Positions 10,892-18,720 of a stretch of 64,000 nucleotides of DNA are shown in pieces. Position numbers and translations under genes: made by a program. Position 1 is the stretch's first letter. Each line of letters begins with the position of its first letter. The DNA comes from Alentia gelatinosa. Lineage: Eukaryota > Annelida > Polychaeta > Phyllodocida > Polynoidae. Location: the NCBI GenBank assembly GCA_950022655.1, contig OX465587.1, positions 24,431,716-24,495,715 of the forward strand. The letters are read 5' to 3'. Under the pieces are notes generated by a model that did no database searches, had not been told where the DNA came from, and was given only the letters and a program-made list of their open reading frames with translations.

Positions 10892-10943
10892 CAGACTTGT
10901 ACTGCCGCTTGTGTTCCCGACTCTACCTTGAAACATTACAATT

Positions 10944-10961
10944 TGGCGATCTTGCCAGGAT
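10944..10961 (+). other. Primer-binding site
   Basis: TGGCGATCTTGCCAGGAT starts 3 bp inside the canonical LTR end. TGG is the complement of a tRNA CCA end. The inverse complement resembles the 3' end of an arginine tRNA (T-stem CCTGG, discriminator G), as used by some insect gypsy-group elements. The tRNA assignment is tentative, from memory of tRNA ends. Confidence 0.7.
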
Positions 10962-10984
10962 CTGACCACGGGAACAATAGCAGC

Positions 10985-12139
10985 ATGGCGGACGAACATG
11001 CCAAGAAAAAGTTAGATCTATCAGTGGTAGAAGCTACACGAAGACGATTGTATGAATTCACGAAAAACATACCTGTGCTGGATGGAACGGACCGATCGAA
11101 ACTGCGTCAATGGGTGGACGCACTAGACTACGCAAAACGAAACATCAACCCGGGAGAGGCAATAATTCTCGAAGCAGTCTCCGCCAAAGCAAAAGACAAC
11201 TTAGCAAGGTATGTGGACCAGATCAAGGATGAATTTGCTAATAGAGTACCACCCAAGGCTCTCACGTGGACGGACCTGAAGGAAGCTATTCTGAAGCAGT
11301 TCATGAGTGCAGCAGAAATAAAACTTCTGCGACGTAAGGTGGAGAAGGCTCAACAAGGATCTTACGAGACTCTTCGGGAATATAGTGACCGTTTCATTGG
11401 AGATGTGCATCGCGCCTATAGTCCGACGGAGCGTAAAACTGAGTACCTATCGGGACAAATACGAGACTTCTTCATTGTGGGTATTCATAACACGCAACTT
11501 CGACACATGGTGGGTGGACAACGGCCCATCACATTGGAAGAGGCTATTGAAGGGGCTATACATAATGTGACTGTTTTAGATCTCGAGACCAATGATTTAG
11601 AACAGGCCGCTCTTCCTCCACCCCCTCCAGTAGAGGAATCTCCTCACTACAAGGAATTTTCCGGACTATTAAAATCCATGGAGAGACAGATGCAAGCCTT
11701 GGTAGTGGCGCTACGTCCTAACAAAAAAGACAATTCTGTGGAAGTAGCTGCTAATGATTCCAACATGGGCACAACGGCCTCCTCTCAGCGGTGTCTTTCT
11801 ACTTCGGAATCATCGTCCCAAGGGTGTTCCTCGTGCCACAAGTCGGGATGTGGCTCGCTCCCGAATCACACCGAAGCACAAGGTAACAACATCTTCTACA
11901 TGAGTTCGGCTCCTCCTCCCCAACGAGGCCGGGGACGGGGACGCGGTCGTGGAAGGGGCGGTAGGACCATGAACGTTGCCTCTAACATACAATGCTATAC
12001 ATGTTGGGGATATGGCCATATCGCAGTCAATTGTCCAAGTCCCTTATCTAATAATCAAGCATCAAACGGAAACGGGGGATGGAATGACAACCCTCAGTCC
12101 GGACCAGGCAACAACTCCTACTACCCTCAGGGAAACTGA
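10985..12139 (+). CDS. gag: Gag polyprotein
   Basis: Encodes a 384-residue structural protein that would assemble particles and package the element RNA. I chose the ATG at 10985 (just after the primer-binding site) because the upstream extension of the frame begins only at a TTG inside the LTR. Residues about 1-210 are charged and helical, with a retrotransposon-Gag-type layout (Trp-containing helices, 'LRxW', 'FxxxF'). A proline run and a Ser/Cys-rich linker follow, then an Arg-Gly-rich RNA-binding stretch at about 312-330. A single CCHC zinc knuckle (C-X2-C-X4-H-X4-C) lies at about 337-350. The last codons are CAG GGA AAC followed by TGA, a -1 frameshift signal into pol. No breaks are visible. 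I see no myristoylation signal at the N terminus. Confidence 0.95.
   Translation: MADEHAKKKLDLSVVEATRRRLYEFTKNIPVLDGTDRSKLRQWVDALDYAKRNINPGEAIILEAVSAKAKDNLARYVDQIKDEFANRVPPKALTWTDLKEAILKQFMSAAEIKLLRRKVEKAQQGSYETLREYSDRFIGDVHRAYSPTERKTEYLSGQIRDFFIVGIHNTQLRHMVGGQRPITLEEAIEGAIHNVTVLDLETNDLEQAALPPPPPVEESPHYKEFSGLLKSMERQMQALVVALRPNKKDNSVEVAANDSNMGTTASSQRCLSTSESSSQGCSSCHKSGCGSLPNHTEAQGNNIFYMSSAPPPQRGRGRGRGRGRGGRTMNVASNIQCYTCWGYGHIAVNCPSPLSNNQASNGNGGWNDNPQSGPGNNSYYPQGN
12130..12136 (+). promoter_or_regulatory. -1 ribosomal frameshift heptamer GGGAAAC
   Basis: In the gag frame the sequence reads G GGA AAC and then TGA, an exact X XXY YYZ slippery heptamer; GGGAAAC is a known retroviral -1 site. The pol frame is -1 relative to gag and is open upstream only to 12088, so any frameshift must occur within about 50 nt, and this is the site. 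A small GC stem (12141-12145 with 12153-12157) begins 4 nt downstream and may be the stimulatory structure; folding was not computed. Confidence 0.85.
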
Positions 12140-15100
12140 TGGCCGCGTCGGACGGTCGAGTATGTGTGGTTGTGCAACAGGGCAGCACTACTTTGCATAC
12201 GCTGATTGATTCTGGCGCGTCGCGTTCCTTGATTACCGTGGCAAAATGGGAGGAGATTTGTAAGGAAAATGATAGACCTCCAGTTTTGCGAAGTGGTGTT
12301 CCGTTGCGATCTTTATCGGGTCATGTGTTGCAAACAAGAGGCGTGGCTACCATCAATGTACTAAGCAAGGAAATATTCGTCTATATATGCGATCAATTAC
12401 AACATGATCTACTATTGGGTATTGACTCCATGGAAATACTGGACTGCCAGTTGGACTGTGTGAAACAGCAAGTTAAACTGGCTAACCATATCTTTGACTA
12501 TGGAAACTGTGAGGACACCAACCGGGAATTGGCTGGGGTTCATACCGAAGAGGACAATTGGAAACAACAATTTCCTAGTGTGTTTGCCGCAGACAATTTT
12601 CCCTTAAAAACGGCACCGGAGGTACAAATGCACATAGACGTAGGGCAGCATGCGCCTATTCGACAACGACCCTACCGAATCCCATTAACTCTCAGAACAA
12701 AAGTGAAGGATGAAATAGACAAATTATTGAGAGCAGGCGTAATAACACCTAGCGCTAGTCCCTGGTCGTCTCCATTGTTAATAATACCCAAAACAAATGG
12801 AGGTATACGATGCTGTTTAGATTTTCGCAAGATTAACATGTTGTGCAAAAAGGATGCACATCCACTACCTCACATCCAAGATATCTTCGACGCACTAGCA
12901 GGGGCAGCAGTTTTCTCAGTGATAGATCTAAAAAATGCGTATTATCAAATTGAGTTGACACCAGAAAGTCGCGAAGTCACTGCGTTCACAACACCTGGAG
13001 GATTGTATGAATTTCGGAGAATGCCTCAGGGCTACTGCAATAGTCCCGCCACATGGCAGCGCTATATCAATACAGTGCTGGCTCCGTTGTTGAACAAAAC
13101 GGTACTAGTCTACTTGGACGACATCATTGTCTACTCCCGAGATGAGAAACAGCACTCGCAGCACGTGCATGAGTTGTTCACACTGCTGGAGCAGCACAGA
13201 CTCACAGTTAACCCGGAAAAGTGCAAGTTCCGTCAGTCGGAGGTGCGTTTACTGGGATACATCGTAGGATGCTCAGGGGTCAGGGCAGATCCCAGGAAGG
13301 TGGAAGCCATCCAAGAGATGGCACCACCCTCGAATGTCAAAGAAGTACAAAGATTCTTAGGCTTAGCGGGTTATTACAGACAATGCATCCCGGGGTTTTC
13401 GGCCCTAGCTTCGCCGTTGGTAGAGCTCACAAGAAAAGGACAAAACTTTGACTGGTCGCCCGAAAGACAAATGGCATGGATCCGTCTACGAAACGCACTC
13501 ACATCCGATCAGGTGATGGCCTTTCCTGAGGTAAACAAGCCGTACAGGCTATACGTGGACGCTAGCATGAACTGTGTCGGAGGGATCTTGACACAAAATG
13601 ATGACACCGGTACAGAAAGACCAGTACAATACGTCTCAAAACAATTGAATGACAGTCAGCGCAAATGGGCAACCATTGAAAAAGAGGCTTATGCGGTGGT
13701 CTACGCCCTACAAAAGTTACGCCCTTATTTGCAAGGAGCAACCTTTACAGTCGTAACTGATCACAAGCCTTTAAGATCGATTTTTCAGCAAGAAATGAAG
13801 AATTCTAAACTTCAGAGATGGGCGGTATTACTCGCGGATTACGGGGCGCCGATAGAATATCGAAAAGGTGCCCACAATGTGCGAGCAGACATGCTGTCTA
13901 GACTCCCTCCAAACAACAAAGAAGTCAGGTCCGACGCTACAGTGTTGGAAGTAGCAGGTGTTGAACACGTCCCATCTTACGACACAGCCACTATCATGGT
14001 AAAAGGAGTAAAGATGTTATCAACAACTCCTTCGGTGGTAGACGTTTCAGATGTTTCAGACACAAACTGGGATGATCCTTTTGTAGACAAAAAAGAGTTG
14101 GTAAGGTGTCAAGCAGAATTACCACAATACCGTTTAGGTTTGAAAGATGAAGAAGAGTACATGATTCAAGAAGGGGTGCTGTATACGTTACGAACACTCA
14201 AAGGACTCAGTCACCCACGCATAGTGATACCTCCAGCCCTGGTCAAACAAACGGTACAATTGATACATCAAGACATAGGACATCAAGGAATGCAAAAGAC
14301 ATATGATCGTCTGGCCACACGCTACAAATGGCCAAACATGAAGAAAGACGTTCATCACTTGATTCTAAATTGCCCGCTATGTCTACTGTACAAACCAATC
14401 AAAACATACCCGCCGGCCAGACCCATGATACCTCCAACAGCTTCAAATGAAGTCATGGGAATTGACCTTATTGGCCCATTACCAACAAGCCATAAAGGTA
14501 ATCGATATGCCGTGGTAGCCATTGACCACTGCACAGGCTGGGTGGAGGTGGTACCAATCCCCGACAAACGTGCCATGCAAGTAGTCGCCTTCTTCAAAGA
14601 TGTATGGATACCAAGACACGGAAGTCCAAAAACAGTGGTCTCAGATAGAGGAACTGAGTTTCTGAATGCCGCCATAAGACAAATGTGTCATACACACAAA
14701 ATTGAATGGAGGTATTCAACGGCTTACCATCCGACCACTAATGCGAAAACAGAAAGGTTCAACAAAACGTTGAAATCTATCCTAACTAAATTGGTGGAAG
14801 GACATTCTGAAGAATGGGAACGCCATTTAGGAACTGCGCTGTGGGCATATCGATCTACCGTGTCAACAGTTACGGGATTTTCTCCCTATTTCTTACATCA
14901 TGGAAGGGAGCCTGTGGATCCAGAAGGGAAACACAAGATACCATGCGGGGAGGAACTGAATGTGCTAAAACATCAAATTGAACTAAGAGAAGCGGCCATA
15001 AAGGAAGCAAAGAAGAAAACAGAAATCCTACAAAGAAGAAATAAAGAACGTTTGGACAAAAGAGATAGGGCTCCAAAGTATTCTGTCGGCCAAGAGGTGT

Positions 15101-16164
15101 TACTTCAATCAATAAAACCGACCACCTTCCAACCGACATATCTGCATGGTTACATCGTAACGCATGAGAAAGACAACATCGTACAATTAGAACACTACAC
15201 GGGCAAGTCACTGCGCGTCAATGTCGATCGTTTGAGGGTTGTACCTCCCGGGATTACCTATCTGCCGGTGACATGTAATCAACCAAAGGCGGATAAACCA
15301 TCAAACGTTCGCACCCCGGCACTCGTGACACGAGACAAGTCAATGACAGATATCGCCAAGACAGTGTATGAAGCCTTACCTCCCGGCTGTATACAAAGGG
15401 ATTGTTACGTGCCAAAGGAGATAAGGCCGAGGTCGGTAAAATCAACAAACGACAAATCCTCAAACAACAAAACCCTAAAACGACGACAGACACGCCAACG
15501 GCAATGGGAACGTCTCAAACGATGTCATCAAAGTGAAGTACCAATACACGACTTATCGGGACAGCTGTCTGACATGCCCTCCGAATACACAACAGTAATC
15601 TCCACCGCAGACGTCAGCGAAGAATTATCTGACCACCTGATAGAGACTGTAAGGACGCCATCGGCGGAATCAACGATAACGGAACAAACCCGTACAACTA
15701 CAAGTGCTCCACAAACATCGTCGGGGTCCAGTTCTGACGGCGGAGGAAATCATCAAAGGATAAGGCGGTGGTCGGGGACCTCAGGTGCGAGACAGGAAGA
15801 TAACGCCCATGACATGTGTAGTGGTAACAGTAATCCCAGGCACTCTACCCCCCCGTCGTCGACGGTCCACCGGTCATCAGAGGGGGATGACAACGAGGGG
15901 AACACACAAAGTGACAAGGAGGTGACATGTGTCGACGGAAACAAAGAGATGACCGACACAGAGACCGATAGCAGTGAAGAGTCCAGACAAGGGGAAACAG
16001 ACTTAAAAAGGCCGGTCAATCAGAGTCGGTCCACTGTGTCTCCACCATCGAGCGTAAGCACACTACGAACACGTGCTGACTTCAGACGAGCATCGCGTCT
16101 ACCTGCAAGCACTGTAAATTACAAAGAATGGTCGTCCACATCCGAAGAGGAGATCAGTGCGTAA
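12139..16164 (+). CDS. pol: Pol polyprotein (PR-RT-RNase H-integrase)
   Basis: 1341 residues from the ATG at 12139, which overlaps the gag stop by one base (TGATG). It is probably made as Gag-Pol by -1 frameshift, alternatively by reinitiation. The aspartic protease has DSGAS at 24-28 and LLLGID at 91-96. The reverse transcriptase covers about 170-370 with YLDD at 325-328. RNase H shows D474, E514/E516 and D541. The integrase has an HHCC zinc finger (H710, H715, C745, C748) and the catalytic triad D776, D836, E872 with D-X35-E spacing. An SH3-like integrase C-terminal region lies at about 977-1040. The final 300 residues are a Ser/Thr/Asp-rich, low-complexity tail, long for this family. All catalytic residues are present and the frame is unbroken. 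The 3' end overlaps env by 37 nt. Confidence 0.97.
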   Translation: MAASDGRVCVVVQQGSTTLHTLIDSGASRSLITVAKWEEICKENDRPPVLRSGVPLRSLSGHVLQTRGVATINVLSKEIFVYICDQLQHDLLLGIDSMEILDCQLDCVKQQVKLANHIFDYGNCEDTNRELAGVHTEEDNWKQQFPSVFAADNFPLKTAPEVQMHIDVGQHAPIRQRPYRIPLTLRTKVKDEIDKLLRAGVITPSASPWSSPLLIIPKTNGGIRCCLDFRKINMLCKKDAHPLPHIQDIFDALAGAAVFSVIDLKNAYYQIELTPESREVTAFTTPGGLYEFRRMPQGYCNSPATWQRYINTVLAPLLNKTVLVYLDDIIVYSRDEKQHSQHVHELFTLLEQHRLTVNPEKCKFRQSEVRLLGYIVGCSGVRADPRKVEAIQEMAPPSNVKEVQRFLGLAGYYRQCIPGFSALASPLVELTRKGQNFDWSPERQMAWIRLRNALTSDQVMAFPEVNKPYRLYVDASMNCVGGILTQNDDTGTERPVQYVSKQLNDSQRKWATIEKEAYAVVYALQKLRPYLQGATFTVVTDHKPLRSIFQQEMKNSKLQRWAVLLADYGAPIEYRKGAHNVRADMLSRLPPNNKEVRSDATVLEVAGVEHVPSYDTATIMVKGVKMLSTTPSVVDVSDVSDTNWDDPFVDKKELVRCQAELPQYRLGLKDEEEYMIQEGVLYTLRTLKGLSHPRIVIPPALVKQTVQLIHQDIGHQGMQKTYDRLATRYKWPNMKKDVHHLILNCPLCLLYKPIKTYPPARPMIPPTASNEVMGIDLIGPLPTSHKGNRYAVVAIDHCTGWVEVVPIPDKRAMQVVAFFKDVWIPRHGSPKTVVSDRGTEFLNAAIRQMCHTHKIEWRYSTAYHPTTNAKTERFNKTLKSILTKLVEGHSEEWERHLGTALWAYRSTVSTVTGFSPYFLHHGREPVDPEGKHKIPCGEELNVLKHQIELREAAIKEAKKKTEILQRRNKERLDKRDRAPKYSVGQEVLLQSIKPTTFQPTYLHGYIVTHEKDNIVQLEHYTGKSLRVNVDRLRVVPPGITYLPVTCNQPKADKPSNVRTPALVTRDKSMTDIAKTVYEALPPGCIQRDCYVPKEIRPRSVKSTNDKSSNNKTLKRRQTRQRQWERLKRCHQSEVPIHDLSGQLSDMPSEYTTVISTADVSEELSDHLIETVRTPSAESTITEQTRTTTSAPQTSSGSSSDGGGNHQRIRRWSGTSGARQEDNAHDMCSGNSNPRHSTPPSSTVHRSSEGDDNEGNTQSDKEVTCVDGNKEMTDTETDSSEESRQGETDLKRPVNQSRSTVSPPSSVSTLRTRADFRRASRLPASTVNYKEWSSTSEEEISA

Positions 16165-17972
16165 AAACATGGACAGGAATAATATGGATTTTCCTATACC
16201 TCGTTGTGACGGTAATCTCGTCTCCAATATTACATAAAGATGGAGTGATGGTTACACTGGACGGCGAAACTAGGGTGGTATCGGCGTTATGGACCATCAT
16301 AGTCACCGTGGAATCACCCCAAAAACCGGACTTAACTAATTTGGTGAATCAGGTAAATGAATACCGCAACATGTCATCCACCCGAATCGATGAGACAACA
16401 GTGGCCATGTGGGATTTACGTCTGCAACACATCACACATACCATACAAGCAGGTGACCAGCAAATTCAGGAGGAAATTGGTGATTCTCGTCGGCAAAAAC
16501 GGGGTCTACGCTCGGTTTTAGCAGAATTGGCCAAAGCATGCATTGGAGTAGCGACGGAAGCAGATGTCAGAACACTATCCACACAAGTAAACGCGTTAGG
16601 TTCTTCTATAAAAAGACTACAACAACATGATGTCCAATTATTGTCGATGTTGAATTTAACCCAACAATACAGCGTCGCGAACCGAAGAGGGCTATTGGAA
16701 CTACAAGAACACGGTCGAAGACTACAGATAATAGTGGATCGCGTCAACAAACAGGTACAAGACCACATTTACGCTATACAAACCTTACAAATTCGGCAAT
16801 TGGTAGACCAAGTCTTAACTATTATGGAATTGTTGGTCAGCCAGTTTGCTAGCTCTGTAGACCTGTTCCACCAGCGTTTCATGCAACTAGAGAAAGGGAG
16901 CCTATCCAGAGACATACTGCGCCCTGCGGAACTCAAACAGATACTACGAGAGTTAGAGAAACAGGGACATGCGGTGTTGCCCATAGGATGGTATTATCGA
17001 CATGTTCAAATAGATTCTCTGTGGGCTCACAACGGACAAATTGTGTACAAGGTACTATTACCCGCAGTAACGAGAGACATCTACTTAACATATGAATTAC
17101 AGTACTTTCCGGTGAGATGGAGTGACACCTTCACACGGACCATTGTAGGAAAAGAACGAGTGGCTGTATCGTCCGGATCACGATCATCGTTTATCCCCTC
17201 CAATGATGTGTGCATGGGACAAGGACCGATGCTGTGTTTCCCAGCTGTACAATATAAACGACCATCATGTGAAGTACAATTGGTATCAGGCAACGGAGCG
17301 GATTCATGCAACATGACTGTTAAACCGACCCCTAGGGAGAAATCATTGGTTTTCCGCAATCTGCGCCATCCTTTTGTCATCACCATAGTACCACTGCAGC
17401 CCATAACCTTGACCCATCGCTGTCTTGGAAGTACAGCTCGACAAGAGACGGTATCGGTAATCACCCAAATAACGTTGAATGAGAAATGCGGACTGGAAAC
17501 GGACGACTGGGATATAAAAGGAGTAAACGTGGGATTCAGACGAGTAGAAATGAAGCCCGCAGTACCCATAACACTGCCCGCCTTGCAAATAGTATGGCCT
17601 CATCAGATGGACAAAGGCTTTCAGGAGGATGTCATGAAAATGGGTGAACTGACTGTGCCTATCAAAGACTTAGCGTTGTGGGATTTTCCCGGGTTGGATT
17701 CTCACGCTGAACATCTACCGCTGATCATTTCAGGACTGTCAATTGGTGTAGGAGACTTGTTACTTATTATGATTATAACGGTGGCAATTTGTGTGTATGT
17801 AAAACGTCGTTTTGTTTTTAAAAAATTGAAGACTACCATTATCGAAAGCGGTGATTCAAACAAAGACTCTAGGATCAACAATGCGGATAGTGTACATCTT
17901 CCGATTCTGCCTAGTGACACTGTGGTAACCACCTTGTATTCTGATGCCCGTGCTGCAACATCTTTAGCTTAG
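16128..17972 (+). CDS. env: Envelope (F-like fusion) glycoprotein
   Basis: Encodes 614 residues. An N-terminal hydrophobic stretch (about 16-31) is a signal peptide. The basic site RRQKR at 121-125 suits furin-type cleavage. It is followed at once by GLRSVLAELAKACIGVAT, which resembles an internal fusion peptide, and by a helical, leucine-rich region (about 145-300) likely to form a coiled coil. Three N-X-S/T glycosylation motifs are visible. A membrane span at about 532-558 precedes a roughly 56-residue basic tail. A short N-terminal subunit and a long C-terminal membrane-anchored subunit match the F proteins of baculoviruses and errantivirus Env. The start ATG lies inside the end of pol, so a spliced mRNA is expected; no splice sites were assigned. 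No disruption is seen. The family call is from architecture, not alignment. Confidence 0.88.
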   Translation: MVVHIRRGDQCVKTWTGIIWIFLYLVVTVISSPILHKDGVMVTLDGETRVVSALWTIIVTVESPQKPDLTNLVNQVNEYRNMSSTRIDETTVAMWDLRLQHITHTIQAGDQQIQEEIGDSRRQKRGLRSVLAELAKACIGVATEADVRTLSTQVNALGSSIKRLQQHDVQLLSMLNLTQQYSVANRRGLLELQEHGRRLQIIVDRVNKQVQDHIYAIQTLQIRQLVDQVLTIMELLVSQFASSVDLFHQRFMQLEKGSLSRDILRPAELKQILRELEKQGHAVLPIGWYYRHVQIDSLWAHNGQIVYKVLLPAVTRDIYLTYELQYFPVRWSDTFTRTIVGKERVAVSSGSRSSFIPSNDVCMGQGPMLCFPAVQYKRPSCEVQLVSGNGADSCNMTVKPTPREKSLVFRNLRHPFVITIVPLQPITLTHRCLGSTARQETVSVITQITLNEKCGLETDDWDIKGVNVGFRRVEMKPAVPITLPALQIVWPHQMDKGFQEDVMKMGELTVPIKDLALWDFPGLDSHAEHLPLIISGLSIGVGDLLLIMIITVAICVYVKRRFVFKKLKTTIIESGDSNKDSRINNADSVHLPILPSDTVVTTLYSDARAATSLA

Positions 17973-18148
17973 ACTACGATACTTATCTTGGTTACTATTG
18001 TCAGATTCTCATAAGTGAAGGAATCGACGTAGCTTCTTAAAGCCTACGACTGAGTAAAATGTATGTAACTATTTTTTGAAATTAGATTTAGCCGATTGTG
18101 TTTAACTTCTGTTCAATTGATTGTATGTTTCTTGGAAGAGGGAGGAAT
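17973..18148 (+). other. 3' untranslated region with polypurine tract
   Basis: This short non-coding leader to the 3' LTR ends in a purine-only run, GGAAGAGGGAGGAA (18134-18147), one base before the LTR TG. The run is the expected primer for plus-strand DNA synthesis. The region is otherwise AT-rich, with no frame. Confidence 0.85.
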
Positions 18149-18423
18149 TGTAATGACTTATGTAGTAATCTTACGTTTAAGATTGTTTAGTTATTGTACT
18201 TGGTAAAATGGACCCGACCCGCCCCCCGGGTCACGTGTCAGGCGGCCCTGGCCTGAACCTCTATCTACCGTTGATTGGTGCTAGGTTCCAGCCAATCAGT
18301 AGTCTTTATATGTTATCAACGTTCATAATCTGTAATCGACACGAATATATGGAAGTGCTGTATCGGAAATTAAACAGACTTGTACTGCCGCTTGTGTTCC
18401 CGACTCTACCTTGAAACATTACA
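18149..18423 (+). repeat. 3' LTR
   Basis: This 275-bp copy of the 5' LTR has no difference that I could find and the same TGTAATG...CATTACA ends. ATTAAA at 18369-18374 would direct polyadenylation of element transcripts. Its U3 E-box, CCAAT boxes and TATA face out into the 3' flank. Confidence 0.97.
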
Positions 18424-18720
18424 CAGGCAACTACACTGCTTAGTCATTATCCTACCCCTAATATAAAATCCCATAGGCTTAACATTGAATTTCCGTATGC
18501 CACACTGACTGGCATACGGAGTTTTATAAACCACTAGTGGCATACAGAATTGTTATCACGTAATATTTCAAAATTGAGGAGATGGAGTATAGGATAAAAT
18601 CAAAACCTGGAGTATAGGATAAAATCAAAACCTGATAACTGGAGTTTTGGCTCCGGACTTCACTCGGCTTCGCCTCGTGAAATCACTTTGCCAAACTCCA
18701 GTTATGGCATACAGTGGCCA
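18424..18720. repeat. Foldback/hairpin-rich repeat beside the 3' LTR
   Basis: This segment contains a perfect hairpin (TCCGTATGCCA at 18492-18502 with its complement at 18510-18520, 7-nt loop). It also has a direct 25-bp duplication (18584-18608 and 18609-18633). A longer foldback pairs ATAACTGGAGTTTTGGC (18635-18651) with GCCAAACTCCAGTTAT (18690-18705) around a GGCTTCGCC loop. The phrase 'ggcatacag' recurs at both sides. It is probably a foldback element, of a family not recognised. Confidence 0.6.

Larger units (their letters stand above)
10666..10940 (+). repeat. 5' LTR
   Basis: The LTR is 275 bp long and begins TGTAATG and ends CATTACA, a perfect 7-bp terminal inverted repeat. I read it base by base against the 3' LTR without finding a mismatch or indel. 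Inferred U3 signals are a CACGTG E-box (10749-10754), an inverted CCAAT box ATTGG (10791), CCAAT (10809) and a TATA-like TTTATATG (10822-10829). ATTAAA at 10886-10891, with a GT-rich stretch behind it, is the likely poly(A) signal, placing R at roughly 10855-10910. A 68-residue open frame inside the LTR is not considered a gene. Confidence 0.97.
10666..18423 (+). mobile_element. Complete env-bearing Ty3/gypsy-type LTR retroelement
   Basis: A 7758-bp element with the order LTR, primer-binding site, gag, pol, env, polypurine tract, LTR. All three frames are open, and the domain order protease-RT-RNase H-integrase is that of Ty3/gypsy (Metaviridae) elements. The third gene encodes a membrane fusion-type protein, so the layout is that of an errantivirus-like endogenous retrovirus of invertebrates. 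The two 275-bp LTRs have a constant offset of 7483 bp and no difference that I found, implying a very young insertion. With canonical TG...CA ends (10666/18423) no target duplication is visible. Shifting the boundaries 3 bp left (10663-18420) gives a 4-bp duplication, ACAC, at 10659-10662 and 18421-18424. Clade assignment needs an RT tree. Confidence 0.95.

Noticed and set aside
10725..10931. 68-residue frame present in both LTRs
   Set aside because: It is inside U3/R and identical in both copies only because the LTRs are identical; no feature suggests a protein.
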